Assembly (NCBI GenBank): GCA_028015205.1
Contig: JAPWFG010000022.1
Span: 1,426,001 to 1,490,000, forward strand
Reading direction: 5' to 3'
Length of the DNA: 64,000 nt
DNA from: Mytilisepta virgata
Taxonomy: Eukaryota; Mollusca; Bivalvia; Mytilida; Mytilidae
In this document: positions 32,465 to 43,773 of the stretch, piece by piece
Numbering within the stretch: the first letter of the stretch is position 1
How the letters are laid out: every line of letters starts with the position of its first letter
The notes under the pieces: generated by a model
The model's database searches: none
The model's input: only the letters and a program-made list of their open reading frames with translations
What the model was told of the DNA's origin: nothing
Program-made: the position numbers and the translations under genes

Positions 32465-33098
32465 AATTAACTTCTTACTGGGAGCTCAATTCTAAAGGGT
32501 ATTAAACCAAGAGGTGTTCAGAACACTGATGTGTGTACAAATAGAGGAGCCAACATTGATAGACTCATAGAAGTCATCAATGGCAAAGATATGTCTGGCT
32601 ACTCTACAGTGCTTATACACATCGGAGGAAATGACTATAAAAATGGAGACAATCTCAAAACAATACATGACAATTATGAAAGCCTTCTCTCTCTAGTAAG
32701 GACTAAAGTCAGCCTGACTGTGTGTTAATGGTATCTGGAATTATTCCCAGAAAAGGAGTGAAAACTGATCCCTTAAATACAATGCTGTTTGACTTATGTG
32801 AAGAACTAAATGTGCAATTTATCAATCACTGGGATACTTTTAATGTTAATTATGGTTCCCCTCTTCACTGCATGTTCCAGAGTGATGGAATTCATCTTTC
32901 CAAACAAGGGACTTCAGCTTTTATAAAGTCAATTAACTGTTATGTGAACATTTTAGGGATCCTTGGAACCAGGAAAATATATTGTTTCAATTGTGGTGAG
33001 CCAAATCACAATTCAACTAATTGTAAACATGGCAAGATTGTTCTATGTTAATCGTGCAACTGCCATGGTCACAAAGAAAAGTTTTGTAAACTGTATCA
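32465..33098 (+). pseudogene. LINE ORF1: SGNH-hydrolase domain plus CCHC knuckle
   Basis: Block I reads TGSSILKGI where a catalytic GDS would be expected. The third block is HIGGND, and the last block, with the D-x-x-H pair, is DGIHLSKQG. A knuckle follows, CFNCGEPNHNSTNC, then a second C/H cluster (CNCHGHKEKFCKLYH) after a stop. Esterase-bearing ORF1 proteins are known from CR1/L2-type LINEs. A frameshift near 32725 separates the two halves (32531-32728 and 32722-33051). Confidence 0.72.
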
Positions 33099-33669
33099 TT
33101 AGGAAAATGGCAAAGAAGTGGCAGCCATACAACATCTGACTTCAAATAATATTTTTAACACTCTGAATCTTATTTGCCAAGAATGCAATAAAATTTTATG
33201 CTCTTGGTTTCTCAGCAAAACTTCAAAATCAAGCTGTGAAAGTTTCCAACGTGTATGAGAAAATGATAAAATTGACCTTAAACAAAACAAATCATGTCAT
33301 GCCATGGTAATATTACTTTCTTTGTTGACTGTAACAATATTTTATCTCTGGCAAAACCAGATTTGTCATGTACATCAAAAGATTATCAAGGAACATCAAC
33401 TGCTTTTACATGTAATTCCTTATCAAAAGAGCTTTCTTATCAAACCATAAACCACACCAGGGTGCACGATTCTCAAGCAATTATCACTATTCCAATTAAT
33501 GAAACATGTAAAGAAATTGTAAATATTTGCATACTCCCTGAGGTCAATATTTGTTATTTATCACTATTTTTTACTTGTCTTTTAATAACACAATCACGTA
33601 TTTATGACTTATGCAACAAATTCACTGTTTCAGATGATATATTGAGTACATAGTAAAACGAATCTGAAT

Positions 33670-34150
33670 GCATATAATTTTAATAGTACTAAAGGCATTA
33701 AGATATGCTGTCACAATGCAAACAGAATAAGTGATGAGTTTGATGAAATCAAATATAATTTGACGAATTCTTTGAATCTTGTTTATTATGTTTTGTATAT
33801 CGTCCTCCAAACTCATTAACAGATTGGTTTGATCATTTTGAAAAAAAAAACAATTATCAAATGCAATGAATTTTAATTCAGATATTATTCTGTGTGGTGA
33901 CTTTAATATAGATTTTCTAGTGCAAAATAATTTGCCCAAAAAATGAAGAGTTTCAATTTACATCAAGTTATAAAGGAATCTATTAGAGTTACTGAGAATT
34001 CCAAAACATTGATAGATCACATTTACATCACAAATTTAGATTAATTTCAAAATCCACATGAAATTGAGTATAGCATCAGTGATCACTACCCTATAGGAAT
34101 AACAAGGAAGGATGATATTGTTACAAAGAAGCACACCTACACTACTATAA
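33670..34150 (+). pseudogene. LINE endonuclease remnant
   Basis: Only scraps remain: DIILCGDFNIDFL (near 33890), and an ITFTSQI/SDHYPIGIT-like end near 34010-34110, corresponding to the D-N and SDH motifs of AP-like endonucleases. Stops are frequent and part of the domain appears deleted. Confidence 0.55.
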
Positions 34151-34159
34151 CTTAAAGAA

Positions 34160-35870
34160 CTTTCAAACATTTTGATGAAAATTCATTTTTTAAACGATCT
34201 GTCAAATGCACCTTCCCATTTAATTGAATTTGAAAATGATCCGTCCGAATGCATCAGCATGTGGTATGATATTTTTAGTTTCATATTAAATAAACATGCT
34301 ACTGTGGTTTCTAAAAAGGTCAGAATGGACAAACAACCTGAATGGTATAACCAAGAGATAATACAAGCAAGATTAATGAGGGACAAATATCATAAGTTAG
34401 GTTTTTGGGCTAAATACAAATTCTGGAGAAACAAAACAACTCAAGTTATAGATGAGGCTAAGAAGAAATACTACACTAATATAGTCCAAAATTCTAAAGA
34501 TCCAAAAATCTTACGGAAGTGTATTCACAGTCTGAATCCTCAAACCACGTAAGACCATATGAACTATTACATGAAAATGGTAGCAAAACTACTGACACAA
34601 ATATTATTGTTAATGAGTTTAATGATTTTTTTACAACATGTGTTCAAAAGCGCAGAGATACGAGTAAAACATGTTCAAACTCACCAAAATATCATAAGTT
34701 GGAACAATTTGTCCAAGGGAAGTTATCAGGTGAAAATTTCCTTATACCAACAGTAAAGATAAATGATATATTTTCAAGTCTAACTAAATTAGATGTAAAT
34801 AAATCTGCACGGACAGACAATTTTGGTCCTAAAATTCTCAAATTAAGTGCTCCATTTATTTCATTCTCCCTCACATTTATTTTTAACAAAATGATAGATG
34901 AGGGAATTTTTCCTGATGTTTTAAAAATGCAAAGATATCACCTATTTTCAAGGCTGGAAACAATGATCTTCCAACAAATTACAGACCAATATCAGTACTG
35001 CCTACCATATCTAAGCTAATAGAATAGCGTGTTCTAAAACATTTATATAATTATTTATCCAAATTTAATCTCCTTCATTCAGCACAATCCGGATTTAGGC
35101 CAGGACATTCATGTCAGCAGCTCTCATCAATATCACTGATAAATTTTTATGAAAAATGAATAAGGGACATTTAAGCCTTGCAATTCTCTTAGATTTAAAA
35201 AAAAGTTTTTGATGTTGTAGATCACGAAATCCTTTGTAAAAAGTTGGAAATATATGGTTTTGATGAAAACAGTGTTTCTTTCTTTGAATCTTACATGTAT
35301 AATAGAAGACTGCAAGTTCAAATTGGAAATTTTCTATCAGATGAACAGCCCAGTAAGTTTTGTGTTCCCCAAGGTTCAATACTGGGCCCTCTCTTATTCA
35401 TTATGTATATAAACGACTTGCCATTTCACATAAAAAAATGTAGAACTGATTTATATGCTGATGATTCAACTATACACTTGTCTGGTAATGAAATAAGGGA
35501 ATTACAAACCAAAGAACAAGAAGACTTAACTGAAATAGAAAAATGGTGCAATAACAAGTGTGAAAAATTGTTGGGAGTAAAAGTTGACGCCAACTTAAAT
35601 TGGACGTATCAAATTTATCAAGTATGCTCAAACATTTCTACCTCCTATCAAAAATCAAAAAGTTTTTTAATCTTGATCCAAGAAAGCTTTTTTACACTGG
35701 CTATATTCTTCTACTAATTGACTATTGTATAATTATTTTGGGAAACAGCAGTATTGATAGTCTCAACCGTGTTATAAAACTGCAAAAAAAAGTGCAGCAA
35801 GGCTTATACGTGATGCAGATTTTCTTGCTCCATCAGCTCCCTTAATAAAAGAACTGGGATGGATGAAAAG
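34160..35870 (+). pseudogene. LINE reverse transcriptase (CR1/L2-like)
   Basis: The pre-RT part (WYNQEIIQARLMRDKYHKLG) is followed by RT with DVNKSARTDNFGPKILKLSA, QSGFRPGHSC, VDHEILCKKLEIYGFDENSV, VPQGSILGPLLFIMYINDLP and the catalytic LYADDSTIHLSG, then EKLLGVKVDANLNWTYQI. Frames break near 34552, 35020, 35160 and 35590. The conserved FxxQGSILGP and YADD boxes are intact. Confidence 0.82.
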
Positions 35871-35896
35871 AAAATTGCATACCATTAATGTACCTT

Positions 35897-35909
35897 GACC
35901 TTCAAATGT
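35897..35909. repeat. Target-site duplication, left copy
   Basis: GACCTTCAAATGT, identical to 45815-45827. Removing everything between the pair, with one copy, restores the reading frame of the older CR1/L2-like LINE. Confidence 0.88.
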
Positions 35910-35911
35910 AT

Positions 35912-37055
35912 ATGTATGACCAGTCTGAACAGTCTGATATTGAGAGTGACAAAGATACTGATACTACAAGTAAGTCCTTTCCTTTAGACCCAACAAGAGT
36001 GTCTAAAAAACGAAAATACGCAACCCCTAGTCCATCAAGCAAGTCCTACCTAGAAGCCCTGCAAACTCCATCCACTATCCTGAGGCGGTCTACTCGTACC
36101 CCTCTATTTCAGTCATCCAATACCCTCCCTCGCCCTGACAAATATGTTCTTATAATACATGCACCAGGTACACCACTAGCAAATGAAAATCCAATAAAAA
36201 TACAGAAATGTTTGTCTAATAAATATGGTGTTGTAAAGAACATTAGACCTACAAGGTCAGGAAATATAGTTGTAGAGTGTCAAGATAATCAACAGTTCAA
36301 ACAGATACTAGCCTGCTCTAAGCTAGGCGACTGGAACATTAAATGCTCTATCCCTAAAAGTTTAGAGACTTCACAAGGGTGCATCTATAATATCCCTCAG
36401 GAATAAGGATCAACAAACTAGACTGCCTTCAAAGACAGTAAAATTATTCTTCACTAAGCCTGTTCTCCCACAGTACATATGTATAGGTTTTAAAAAGTAC
36501 AGGGTTAAATTGTTTGTACCAAAACCCTTGCAGTGTTTCAACAGCCAAGCATTTGGCCATCTTGCCAGTGAATGCAATAAGGACAAAACATGTATAAGGT
36601 GTGCCAAAAAACATGAAGGTAAATGCCAAGTTGATTCCCCTATCTGTGCCAATTGCAAAGGACATCATCAAGCTAACAATAAACAATGTCCCAAGAGAGT
36701 TGAAAAGCAATTGGCACTTAAGAAAAGCACAGAGGAGAAAATTTCCCTCTCTGAAGCCTCCAAAATTGTTAAAAATGTAAAAACTATTACAAAAGATAAG
36801 TCTAGCCAAAATAAAAAAAAGGAAGTACAAACCACAAATAAACAAAATATAAACAGTAAACAAGTAGAAATGTCAGACATAGTTGTATTACTTGCAGTTA
36901 CCATGAATAAATTACAAATGCAAAAGCAGAGTAAGCTTACTCTGGATGAACTATGTAAATTCACTGCTCAAGTTGCATCTGAAGTTTTCCACTGTGAAAT
37001 AAACACAGGAAAGGTTATAGACCTTGCATATTATGGTGCAAATCTTGATATTTAA
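35912..37055 (+). pseudogene. ORF1 (Gag-like, RRM-like fold plus zinc knuckles)
   Basis: The first part (to 36406) has an acidic, Ser-rich leader, then PDKYVLIIHAPGTPLANENP and GNIVVECQDNQQFKQIL, a small alpha/beta RNA-binding-like region. After a frame break at about 36400-36510 come knuckles: CFNSQAFGHLASEC, CIRCAKKHEGKC, CANCKGHHQANNKQC. The first knuckle has Ser in place of its second Cys. A Lys-rich tail follows. It would coat the LINE RNA. Confidence 0.75.
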
Positions 37056-37065
37056 TATGATGAAC

Positions 37066-38177
37066 ATTTATTATAATCTATATTGTGCAAATATTATAAT
37101 TACCATGGACAAGTACCTTATATTACACATAAAAATGTCAGATGTATTTACAATACAACACTGGAACTGTCACAGTTTCAACAGTAACGGCCAAGAATTT
37201 ATCTGGAACTTATCTAATGAAAAGCAATTACCTATGATTATATGTCTACAAGAAACATGGTTTCAAGCTGACCAAGATATTCCTGAAATCAATGGACACA
37301 CTCTTGCAGATTATTCTGTAAGGGAAAATGTCAGAGGGGGTGGCACAGCTATTTATATCAATAATAATCTATCATATACTAAAAAACATTTAAAAAGTAA
37401 GTTTGAAATATCTGCAATTGAATTTTCATTGAACAAGAAACCCTTCACACTGGTTAATCTATATGATGCTTCAAAAGATACAAAATTGACACATTATCAG
37501 GAATTATTTAATCAACTCAAAGGGAATTATTTAGTCTGTGGAGATTATAATGCTCATCACACGTTATGGGGAGCAAAGAAAATGACACCAAAGGTAAAAA
37601 ATTATATGAATTTATATCCAATAACAATGTAGTTGTATTGAATGATGGTTCTGGAACAAGACAAAATCCAACCAATTTAAAGCTATCTTGTATTGATATT
37701 AGTATCTGCAGTATAAACACAGCCCATCAGATTAGTTGGTCAGTAGATCATAGCTCTACATATGGAAGTGACCATTTTGTTATTAACGTAGACTTTAATA
37801 AAGTTGATACTGCGATAGAAAAAGATACCGACTATAACTGGAATTATAAAAAGGCTGACTGGGATGGATTTGCCAACATGTGTGACCAAATATTAAGTCA
37901 GGACATGATTTCTAATGATGTAAATGAAACTTGTTCTAGACTGACAAATACTATTCTTGATTGTGCTGGCAGGTACATCCCATTCAAGAAATTTAATAAC
38001 AATAGAAAAAAACCATCTGTTCCATGGTGGACTGAAATGTGTACACAAATAGTAAAAAAAGGAAACAAAGACCGTAATCGGGCACAACATACTGTTAGGG
38101 GGGAGGATTACATAACATATAAAGAAAAAGAAAAAACAATGTAAAATTAAAAACCAATTGTTCAGAGAACAATTGAA
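37066..38177 (+). pseudogene. AP-like endonuclease domain of the I/Nimb-like LINE
   Basis: IQHWNCHSFNSNGQEFIW, then IICLQETWF (catalytic Glu), GGGTAIYINNNL, VCGDYNAHHTLWG, LSCIDISICS and YGSDHFVINVDF (SDH box). A one-base slip near 37590-37610 joins the two frames, 37024-37632 and 37566-38144. The domain nicks target DNA for target-primed reverse transcription. Coding continues to the insertion point at about 38177. Confidence 0.85.
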
Positions 38178-38731
38178 GGTCTTTCCAACTCAATTGCACA
38201 TATGTTGATAAAAAAATTGAGGTTTAAAATGTAATTTTTGGTACATACCTAAGCTTTCAGCTATTGCAAAAATATATCGTTCTATGTACTTTTGATTGAA
38301 ATAAGGGAGGTATTATGCTACTTCCAGTATTACAAATATCACTTCTGGTTTGATATGATAGGTAATTTCACAATTTTTATAAAAATATTAGGACTGCTAG
38401 TTTGAATCACCAAGAAAAATGTTTATTTCTGGTTAACTAAATGTTTGTGGTGAATTATACTGCTTTGCCCTATAAACATCAAAAACGTCATTAATATGAC
38501 CTTAGAAATTGAAAATTCTTGACGTTTTTATGGGTTGTAACATTGTCACATTAATTAACATTCCAATATATTCAAAACGTCTAACAACGTCTACAGAAAT
38601 AACAACGTTCCCAGAAATGACGTCATCAAATGTAGTGCCTGAATTTCACGCTTTCAATAACTTTAATTGCTTGAAAAATCTGAAAAAACCTTATAAAGTG
38701 TGAAAAACTGCAGAATATGTAATCTAGGTCA

Positions 38732-38758
38732 TGACCTTGACCTTTGACCTTGTGACCT
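38732..38758. promoter_or_regulatory. Nuclear-receptor half-site array, block 1
   Basis: On the minus strand AGGTCA-type hexamers follow one another, including a perfect DR1 (AGGTCAAAGGTCA), the consensus for RXR/HNF4-type dimers. Further half-sites lie nearby (AGGTCATG at 38726 and GAGGTCATTG at about 38780). Receptor binding is inference. Confidence 0.45.
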
Positions 38759-39625
38759 ATTTCAATGTCATTGGTCGCTGAGGTCATTGCAGAAGATCCC
38801 ATGCCATTATTATGTACCATCGTCAAGTTATAATCGAAAAACCTTAAGTTTCAACGTTCTAGGCGCAATTTCTCCCAAAAGATGAAAAACCAAAAAAAAA
38901 TTAAAAAAAAGAAAGAAAAAAAAATTATAATGAAGTAGCAATATCTCTTTTTCGGAAAGCGAGACAGGCTTTTTTGTTTGTTTGTTTGTTTGTTTCTTTG
39001 TTTGTTTATGAATCAATTTTTTTTTATTTATCGACAAGTGACAGTAAAAGTACATTTCTACTATAATGTTTACTTCTATTTTAGGAAGGTTGTATGACGT
39101 TGTGTAAGTCACGTGACGTCCATTTATATATGTCTGGACTTAGTTTATTTCTTTCTTTTCGAGAAAGGACGTCGTCGGGTGAACATGGCACAGGATAATG
39201 CAATTTGCTGTTTGATGTGGAAATAGTCATTAATAGAAAACTGAGTGTACGTGTACACATCTACTTATGTCAGAATGAAGATTCATGTAGAAATTGTCTC
39301 ACGATTTATTTATTTCGATTTCTGCTGCCATGTTCAGCAGACGACATCTGCGTAAATAAAGTACTGTTAATTTGACGCGAAATTTTTACATTCGGATGCA
39401 ATAAATTGGTTACATTTGGACGAATCTTGTGTCTTCTGGCGGAAAATAACTTTTTATTACTGCACTGCACTGCGCGAACGCTATTTTCAGGAAATTGGTT
39501 GGAGTTAGCGTCATAATGTTTTCTCATTAACAAAGCCCTTGATATCCCCTAGCTGTCTACATGTACTTTATATGCATTTACATGTAAATTCAGTAAAATC
39601 AATGTAAATTCGCTCAAATCGAAAT

Positions 39626-39643
39626 GGGGGGGGGGGGGGGGGG
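39626..39643. repeat. Poly-G tract (18 G)
   Basis: Uninterrupted G run inside the 2.8-kb insertion. A second tract of 16 lies at 46354-46369. Such runs are potential G-quadruplex formers and also assembly weak points. Confidence 0.9.
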
Positions 39644-40241
39644 TTATTTTACACATTAAAAGGTCATTTGTGACTCTTAGATATTTTTGAAATCTAATCA
39701 TCACTGTCATCAATTTGCCACACTTTTTAAGTTGATATCATGAAAAAAAGTTCACTTCCGGTTGATATTTTTAAATTTTCAATTTTTGAAAGGCCAGAAC
39801 TCTTACTATATTAAATCAGATTTAAAACTCTTCATAGTTTTGAGATGTGCAAAGACCCATTCTACCCTCCGGTACCCATTTTATATCAATAAGAGGAATG
39901 CTTTTCTAATTATTAGAAAAAAATTTTTTACCTCAACCTATGTTGGAGATCTATAATTTTAAGAGATACAGCTAAAAGTTGAGGTATTTCTAGGAGTAAT
40001 ATAAAATACCAAAATGCTACATCAAAGACAAATATGAAATACTGCCAAAACAATTTTGCGCCAAGTTTTTTTTTCTCAAATTTTTCAATCTTTAAATAAA
40101 AATTTTTCATTTTTTCTCATTTTTTCTCTTACGAAAATGGAAAATAACATATTTTAAATGATTCCTGCTAAAAAATAATGCATTTTTGAAAAAATTCCAT
40201 GTATTACACTTCAAATTAGAAAAACATCATTTTCTAGAACA

Positions 40242-40264
40242 TGACCTTGACCTTTGACCTTGAC
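40242..40264. promoter_or_regulatory. Nuclear-receptor half-site array, block 2
   Basis: The same TGACCTTGACCTTTGACCTT array, followed by the same flanking words as block 1 (CCCATGCC, then an AACGTTCTAGG-like segment and a TGACGTCA at about 40394). Confidence 0.45.
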
Positions 40265-40531
40265 ATCATTTTGAAGGTCATTTGTCCCTGGTGTCAAAAC
40301 AAAAGACCCCATGCCTCTATCTTGTACCGGTATTAAGTTATTAGCCAAAAACCGAAAATTTAAACGTTCTAGGGGCGATTACGCCTATAAAATGACGTCA
40401 TACAACTTCTATGCAAATGTAACAAAGCTGGGTCTCAACGTCCTCAACATTTTCTCCATTACATTTTATCAGCTATCTTTTACCGTTTCAGAGGAGAAGC
40501 GATCACAAGCAAAAAGTCAAAATTTAGAACG

Positions 40532-40556
40532 TGACCTTGACCTTTGACCTTGACCT
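40532..40556. promoter_or_regulatory. Nuclear-receptor half-site array, block 3
   Basis: Third copy, 290 bp after block 2, with one more half-site (TGACCTCATT). The flanking block resembles blocks 1 and 2 more weakly. Confidence 0.45.
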
Positions 40557-41013
40557 CATTTTCATTTTTATGGACCAAGGACCTCAAATCAAACGACCCT
40601 AGGCCTCTATCACTTATGGTTTTCCAGTTAAAATACATTTCACTTATATCAAATACAAAAGGGGAAATAACTCTCATATGGAATCTCTATACGGCTTCGG
40701 TCAAAATAAAACAGAACATCCTGAGGATATAATGAGCAATTTGGAAAAATAAATTTGTCGGTTTCTTATTCGGTTGCGAAGCCTTAGGAATAACAAGAAA
40801 AACAGTGTTAGGGGAGATAACTCTTATATGGGAAAGTATTCGGTTAAGCGGTGTCAGTTTCAAAAGCGTATAATCTGTTCGATATCATATTCCAAATATC
40901 TAAGCGACATCTTGCGAAACAAAAAAACAGCGAAGGAACAAAATTTGGCAGAAGAAAAAAAATAATAATCAGAAGAAAACCAATAGGTCTTTCCACGGAA
41001 AGTGGAAAGACCT

Positions 41014-42520
41014 AAATACTATAAAAGATGCACAAAATCGATATTGGGAAAAGTATTGTGATTCTCTAAATAGTGTCTCACATATAGGTCAGGTTTGGAG
41101 TACTATCAAGAAAATGTTGGGCAAACCTACACAATTAGTAAGGCCCCCAACACTACTCCAGGATGGACTAAAATATGAGAGTACCCAACAAAAGGCAGAA
41201 CTCCTTGCTAATACATTTGCAGAGGTCAGTAGTACCAATAATTAATCTGTAGAATTTCAATCGGTAAAGCAAAATACTGAGGAAAAGGGCTATTCAAACA
41301 TATTCAAACATTTTAAAGATAACTTCCAAACATTTAACGAACCATTCTCTTTACAGGACTTCTCTGATGCAATATCAGATACAACTGACACTTCGCCAGG
41401 GAAAGATAAAATAACTTATAACATGTTTAAACAATTTCATAACAAAACGCTTAGTATCCTTTTATTATTTATGAACAGAATATGGTTTTTACAGGAACTC
41501 CCTTCAGCATGGAAACACTCCACAATTATACCAAGTCTAAAACAAGGTAAAGATCCCAGCAATCCCCAATCCTACAGACCTATAGCACTCACATCCAACT
41601 TTGTAAAAATTATGGAAAAAATGGTAAACAAGAGACTAAGATGGTACTTAGAAAAAAATAATTTGTATAATCCTAACCAAAGTGGGTTCAGAAAAAATAG
41701 AAACACTCTTGAACAAGTCATAAGACTAGATAATGATATACAGAAATCTTTAAAAAAAAAAAAAAATTTACTGTAGGGGTATTTATTGACTTCCAGAAAG
41801 CCTTCGATATGATCTGGAAATATGGTCTTTTAGACAAGATGTTGAAACTTGGTATAAGAGGTAATATGCTAGCTTGGGTAAATGGCTTCTTAACACAGAG
41901 AACTATACAAGTTAAAATAAATAGTACTTACTCAGAAATACATATAGTTCAAAATGGTACCCCCCAAGGAAGCTGCATTAGCCCCGCCCTTTTCAATATT
42001 ATGGTTAATGACCTAGCTGATTGTGTAAAGTACAGCTCAATATCACAGTTTGCTGACGATAGCGCAATATGGTTGTCTGGTATAAGTTTACAGTTTGTTC
42101 AAAATCGAATCCAACAGGACCTAAACAGTATCTACCAGTGGTGTGAGAAATCTGGTTTCCTCCTATCGCCCCAAAAAACTGTAGCAATAATCTTCTCCAG
42201 GAAGCGTAAAATGGACAAACTGATCCTAAATACTGGTAATAATATACTTAATGTTGTAAAGGAAGTAAAATTCCTTGGTATGATTTTGGACGAAAAATTA
42301 ACTTGGCTGAAACATATACAGTATATAGAAACGAAATGTATTAAAGTAATCAATTGCATGAAAGTATTGACTGGAACCAAATGGGGGGCAAACAGCTATA
42401 CCTTAAGAAATATATATATAGCATTAACAAGATCTAAATTTGATTATGGATGTGAGATTTACAACACAGCCTCACATTCAACAAGAAAATTTTAGATAAA
42501 ATTCAGAGTCAAGCCCTCAG
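41014..42520 (+). pseudogene. Reverse transcriptase of the I/Nimb-like LINE
   Basis: NRYWEKYCDSLNSVSHIGQV is followed by DTTDTSPGKDKITYNMFKQF, IPSLKQGKDPSNPQSYRPIA, NQSGFRKNRNTLEQVI, DFQKAFDM, NGTPQGSCISPALFNIMVND and the catalytic FADDSAIWLSG (about 42053), then VKFLGMILDEKLTWLKHI. Frame breaks lie in the A-rich run at 41750-41770 and near 42490, plus a stop at 41244. The FADD variant of the YADD box is common in this superfamily. Confidence 0.87.
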
Positions 42521-42529
42521 GGTATGTAC

Positions 42530-43773
42530 AGGCGCTTACAAAAATGTTACTACTGCCAGTCTTCAAGTAGAAATGGGAGATCCTCCTCTAGAGGACAGAA
42601 GATCAGCACTTATAACTAAATCCTATCTCAATATAATGAGTCACGACCAAAACCACCCTGCAAAGCAGAGTTTAACTAATGCTGCTCCATATTTATATTT
42701 CAGCAATCATATGAAAGAAAAACAAAAACCCTATTATATATTAGCAAATGACATGTTACAAGAGCACAATCTTGATCCTACTAATGTATATAGGTATATT
42801 CAGTTCCCCACCCCACCATGGCACCTGCTTAAACCTGCTGTGCAAACACAGCTGTCCAATATCATTACAAAAAAGGATCTTCCATGTTTAATGAAAAGTC
42901 ACGCAAACCTACTCATTGAATCTCAATACCCCAACTACTTAAAAATATATACTGATGGCTCAAAAGATACAGAAAAGAATCATTAAATTTATCAAAGGGA
43001 TATAAGCTTCCCAATTTTGCATCTATTTTCACATGTGAACTTGTTGCGATATTTCTAGCCTTAATCTTGATTGAAGATTTCAAACCTCTTAATGTTGTAA
43101 TCTTTGTTGACTCGTCAGCTTTGCTTTACAAGCTATATCTGGTAATATTTTTAAAATTAAGAATCATATTATATATGATATTTATTTCTTATACACAACT
43201 CTTTCTCAGCAAGGGATCAATATAGTATTGGAATGGATTCCAAGCCATGTTGGTATAACAGGCAATGAACTAGCTGACAGGGCGGCTAGGCAAGCCCTAA
43301 CTGAATATAGTCCATATTTACAAACTTTTTTATACAAGGAAGACATTAAAAACATATGTAAAAATATTTTAAATCATATCTGGCAATCCAAGTGGAGAAA
43401 TAACAGCAAAGGTAGAACACTATTTGCTGTACAAGACACAGTCGCTTTTAAAATTAGTATTCCCCGTATGGTTAGAGAAAAGGAAACGTCTTTACTAAAG
43501 ATCAGAAATGGGTACATAAATATCAATAAATATTTAAGCACTCTTAGAAAAAGTGCAGACGATAAATGTGATACATGTGTTGAATCTACAGATAATGTTC
43601 ATCATTTTTTGTATACATGTTCAAAATATGTAAACCAAAGAACTGCATTAATGAATTCTCTTAAAACTCAGGGAATTTCTGATTATTCTATCAAAAATTT
43701 GCTGTCTGGTAATCCTGCTACGCTTAATCATATACTTGTATATCTAAACGAAACAGGTGTTTTGTTTAAATAA
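42530..43773 (+). pseudogene. RNase H and C-terminal zinc finger of the I/Nimb-like LINE
   Basis: IYTDGSKDTEKNH (catalytic Asp, about 42945) starts the RNase H. After a frame break the middle is visible as FTCELVAIFLALILIEDF and VIFVDSSALLY, and the end as EWIPSHVGITGNELADRAAR (43228 on). The C-terminal part has the usual C-x2-C...H-x4-C finger: CDTCVESTDNVHHFLYTC. RNase H is diagnostic for the I group among LINEs. The stop is at 43771-43773. Confidence 0.85.

Larger units (their letters stand above)
32461..35909 (+). mobile_element. CR1/L2-like LINE, 5' part (split by a later insertion)
   Basis: ORF1-like SGNH hydrolase plus zinc knuckle, then endonuclease remnants and RT. The coding sequence stops at a 13-bp site, GACCTTCAAATGT (35897-35909), and resumes after its duplicate at 45815. 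Read across the gap, the frame continues as an ordinary LINE C-terminus (TFKCLNNESPLYLTDK). It was therefore a single element until the I/Nimb-like LINE entered. Many frameshifts. Confidence 0.82.
38178..41012. mobile_element. 2.8-kb insertion with 10-bp terminal inverted repeats
   Basis: It begins GGTCTTTCCA (38178-38187) and ends TGGAAAGACC (41003-41012), a perfect inverted pair. The right end also forms a hairpin, AGGTCTTTCCAC/GTGGAAAGACCT (40986-41013). LINE coding stops at the left edge (QLFREQL) and resumes at once to the right (IKDAQNRYWEKY), showing a clean insertion. No transposase ORF was found, so it is non-autonomous. A terminal hairpin followed by CTAA also allows a Helitron-like reading. 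The target duplication is too short to call. It contains repeated blocks with GACCTTTGACCT arrays. Confidence 0.72.

Noticed and set aside
36444..36964. Minus-strand ORFs of 98-139 codons with membrane-like composition
   Set aside because: They are shadows of the Lys-rich LINE ORF1 on the plus strand.
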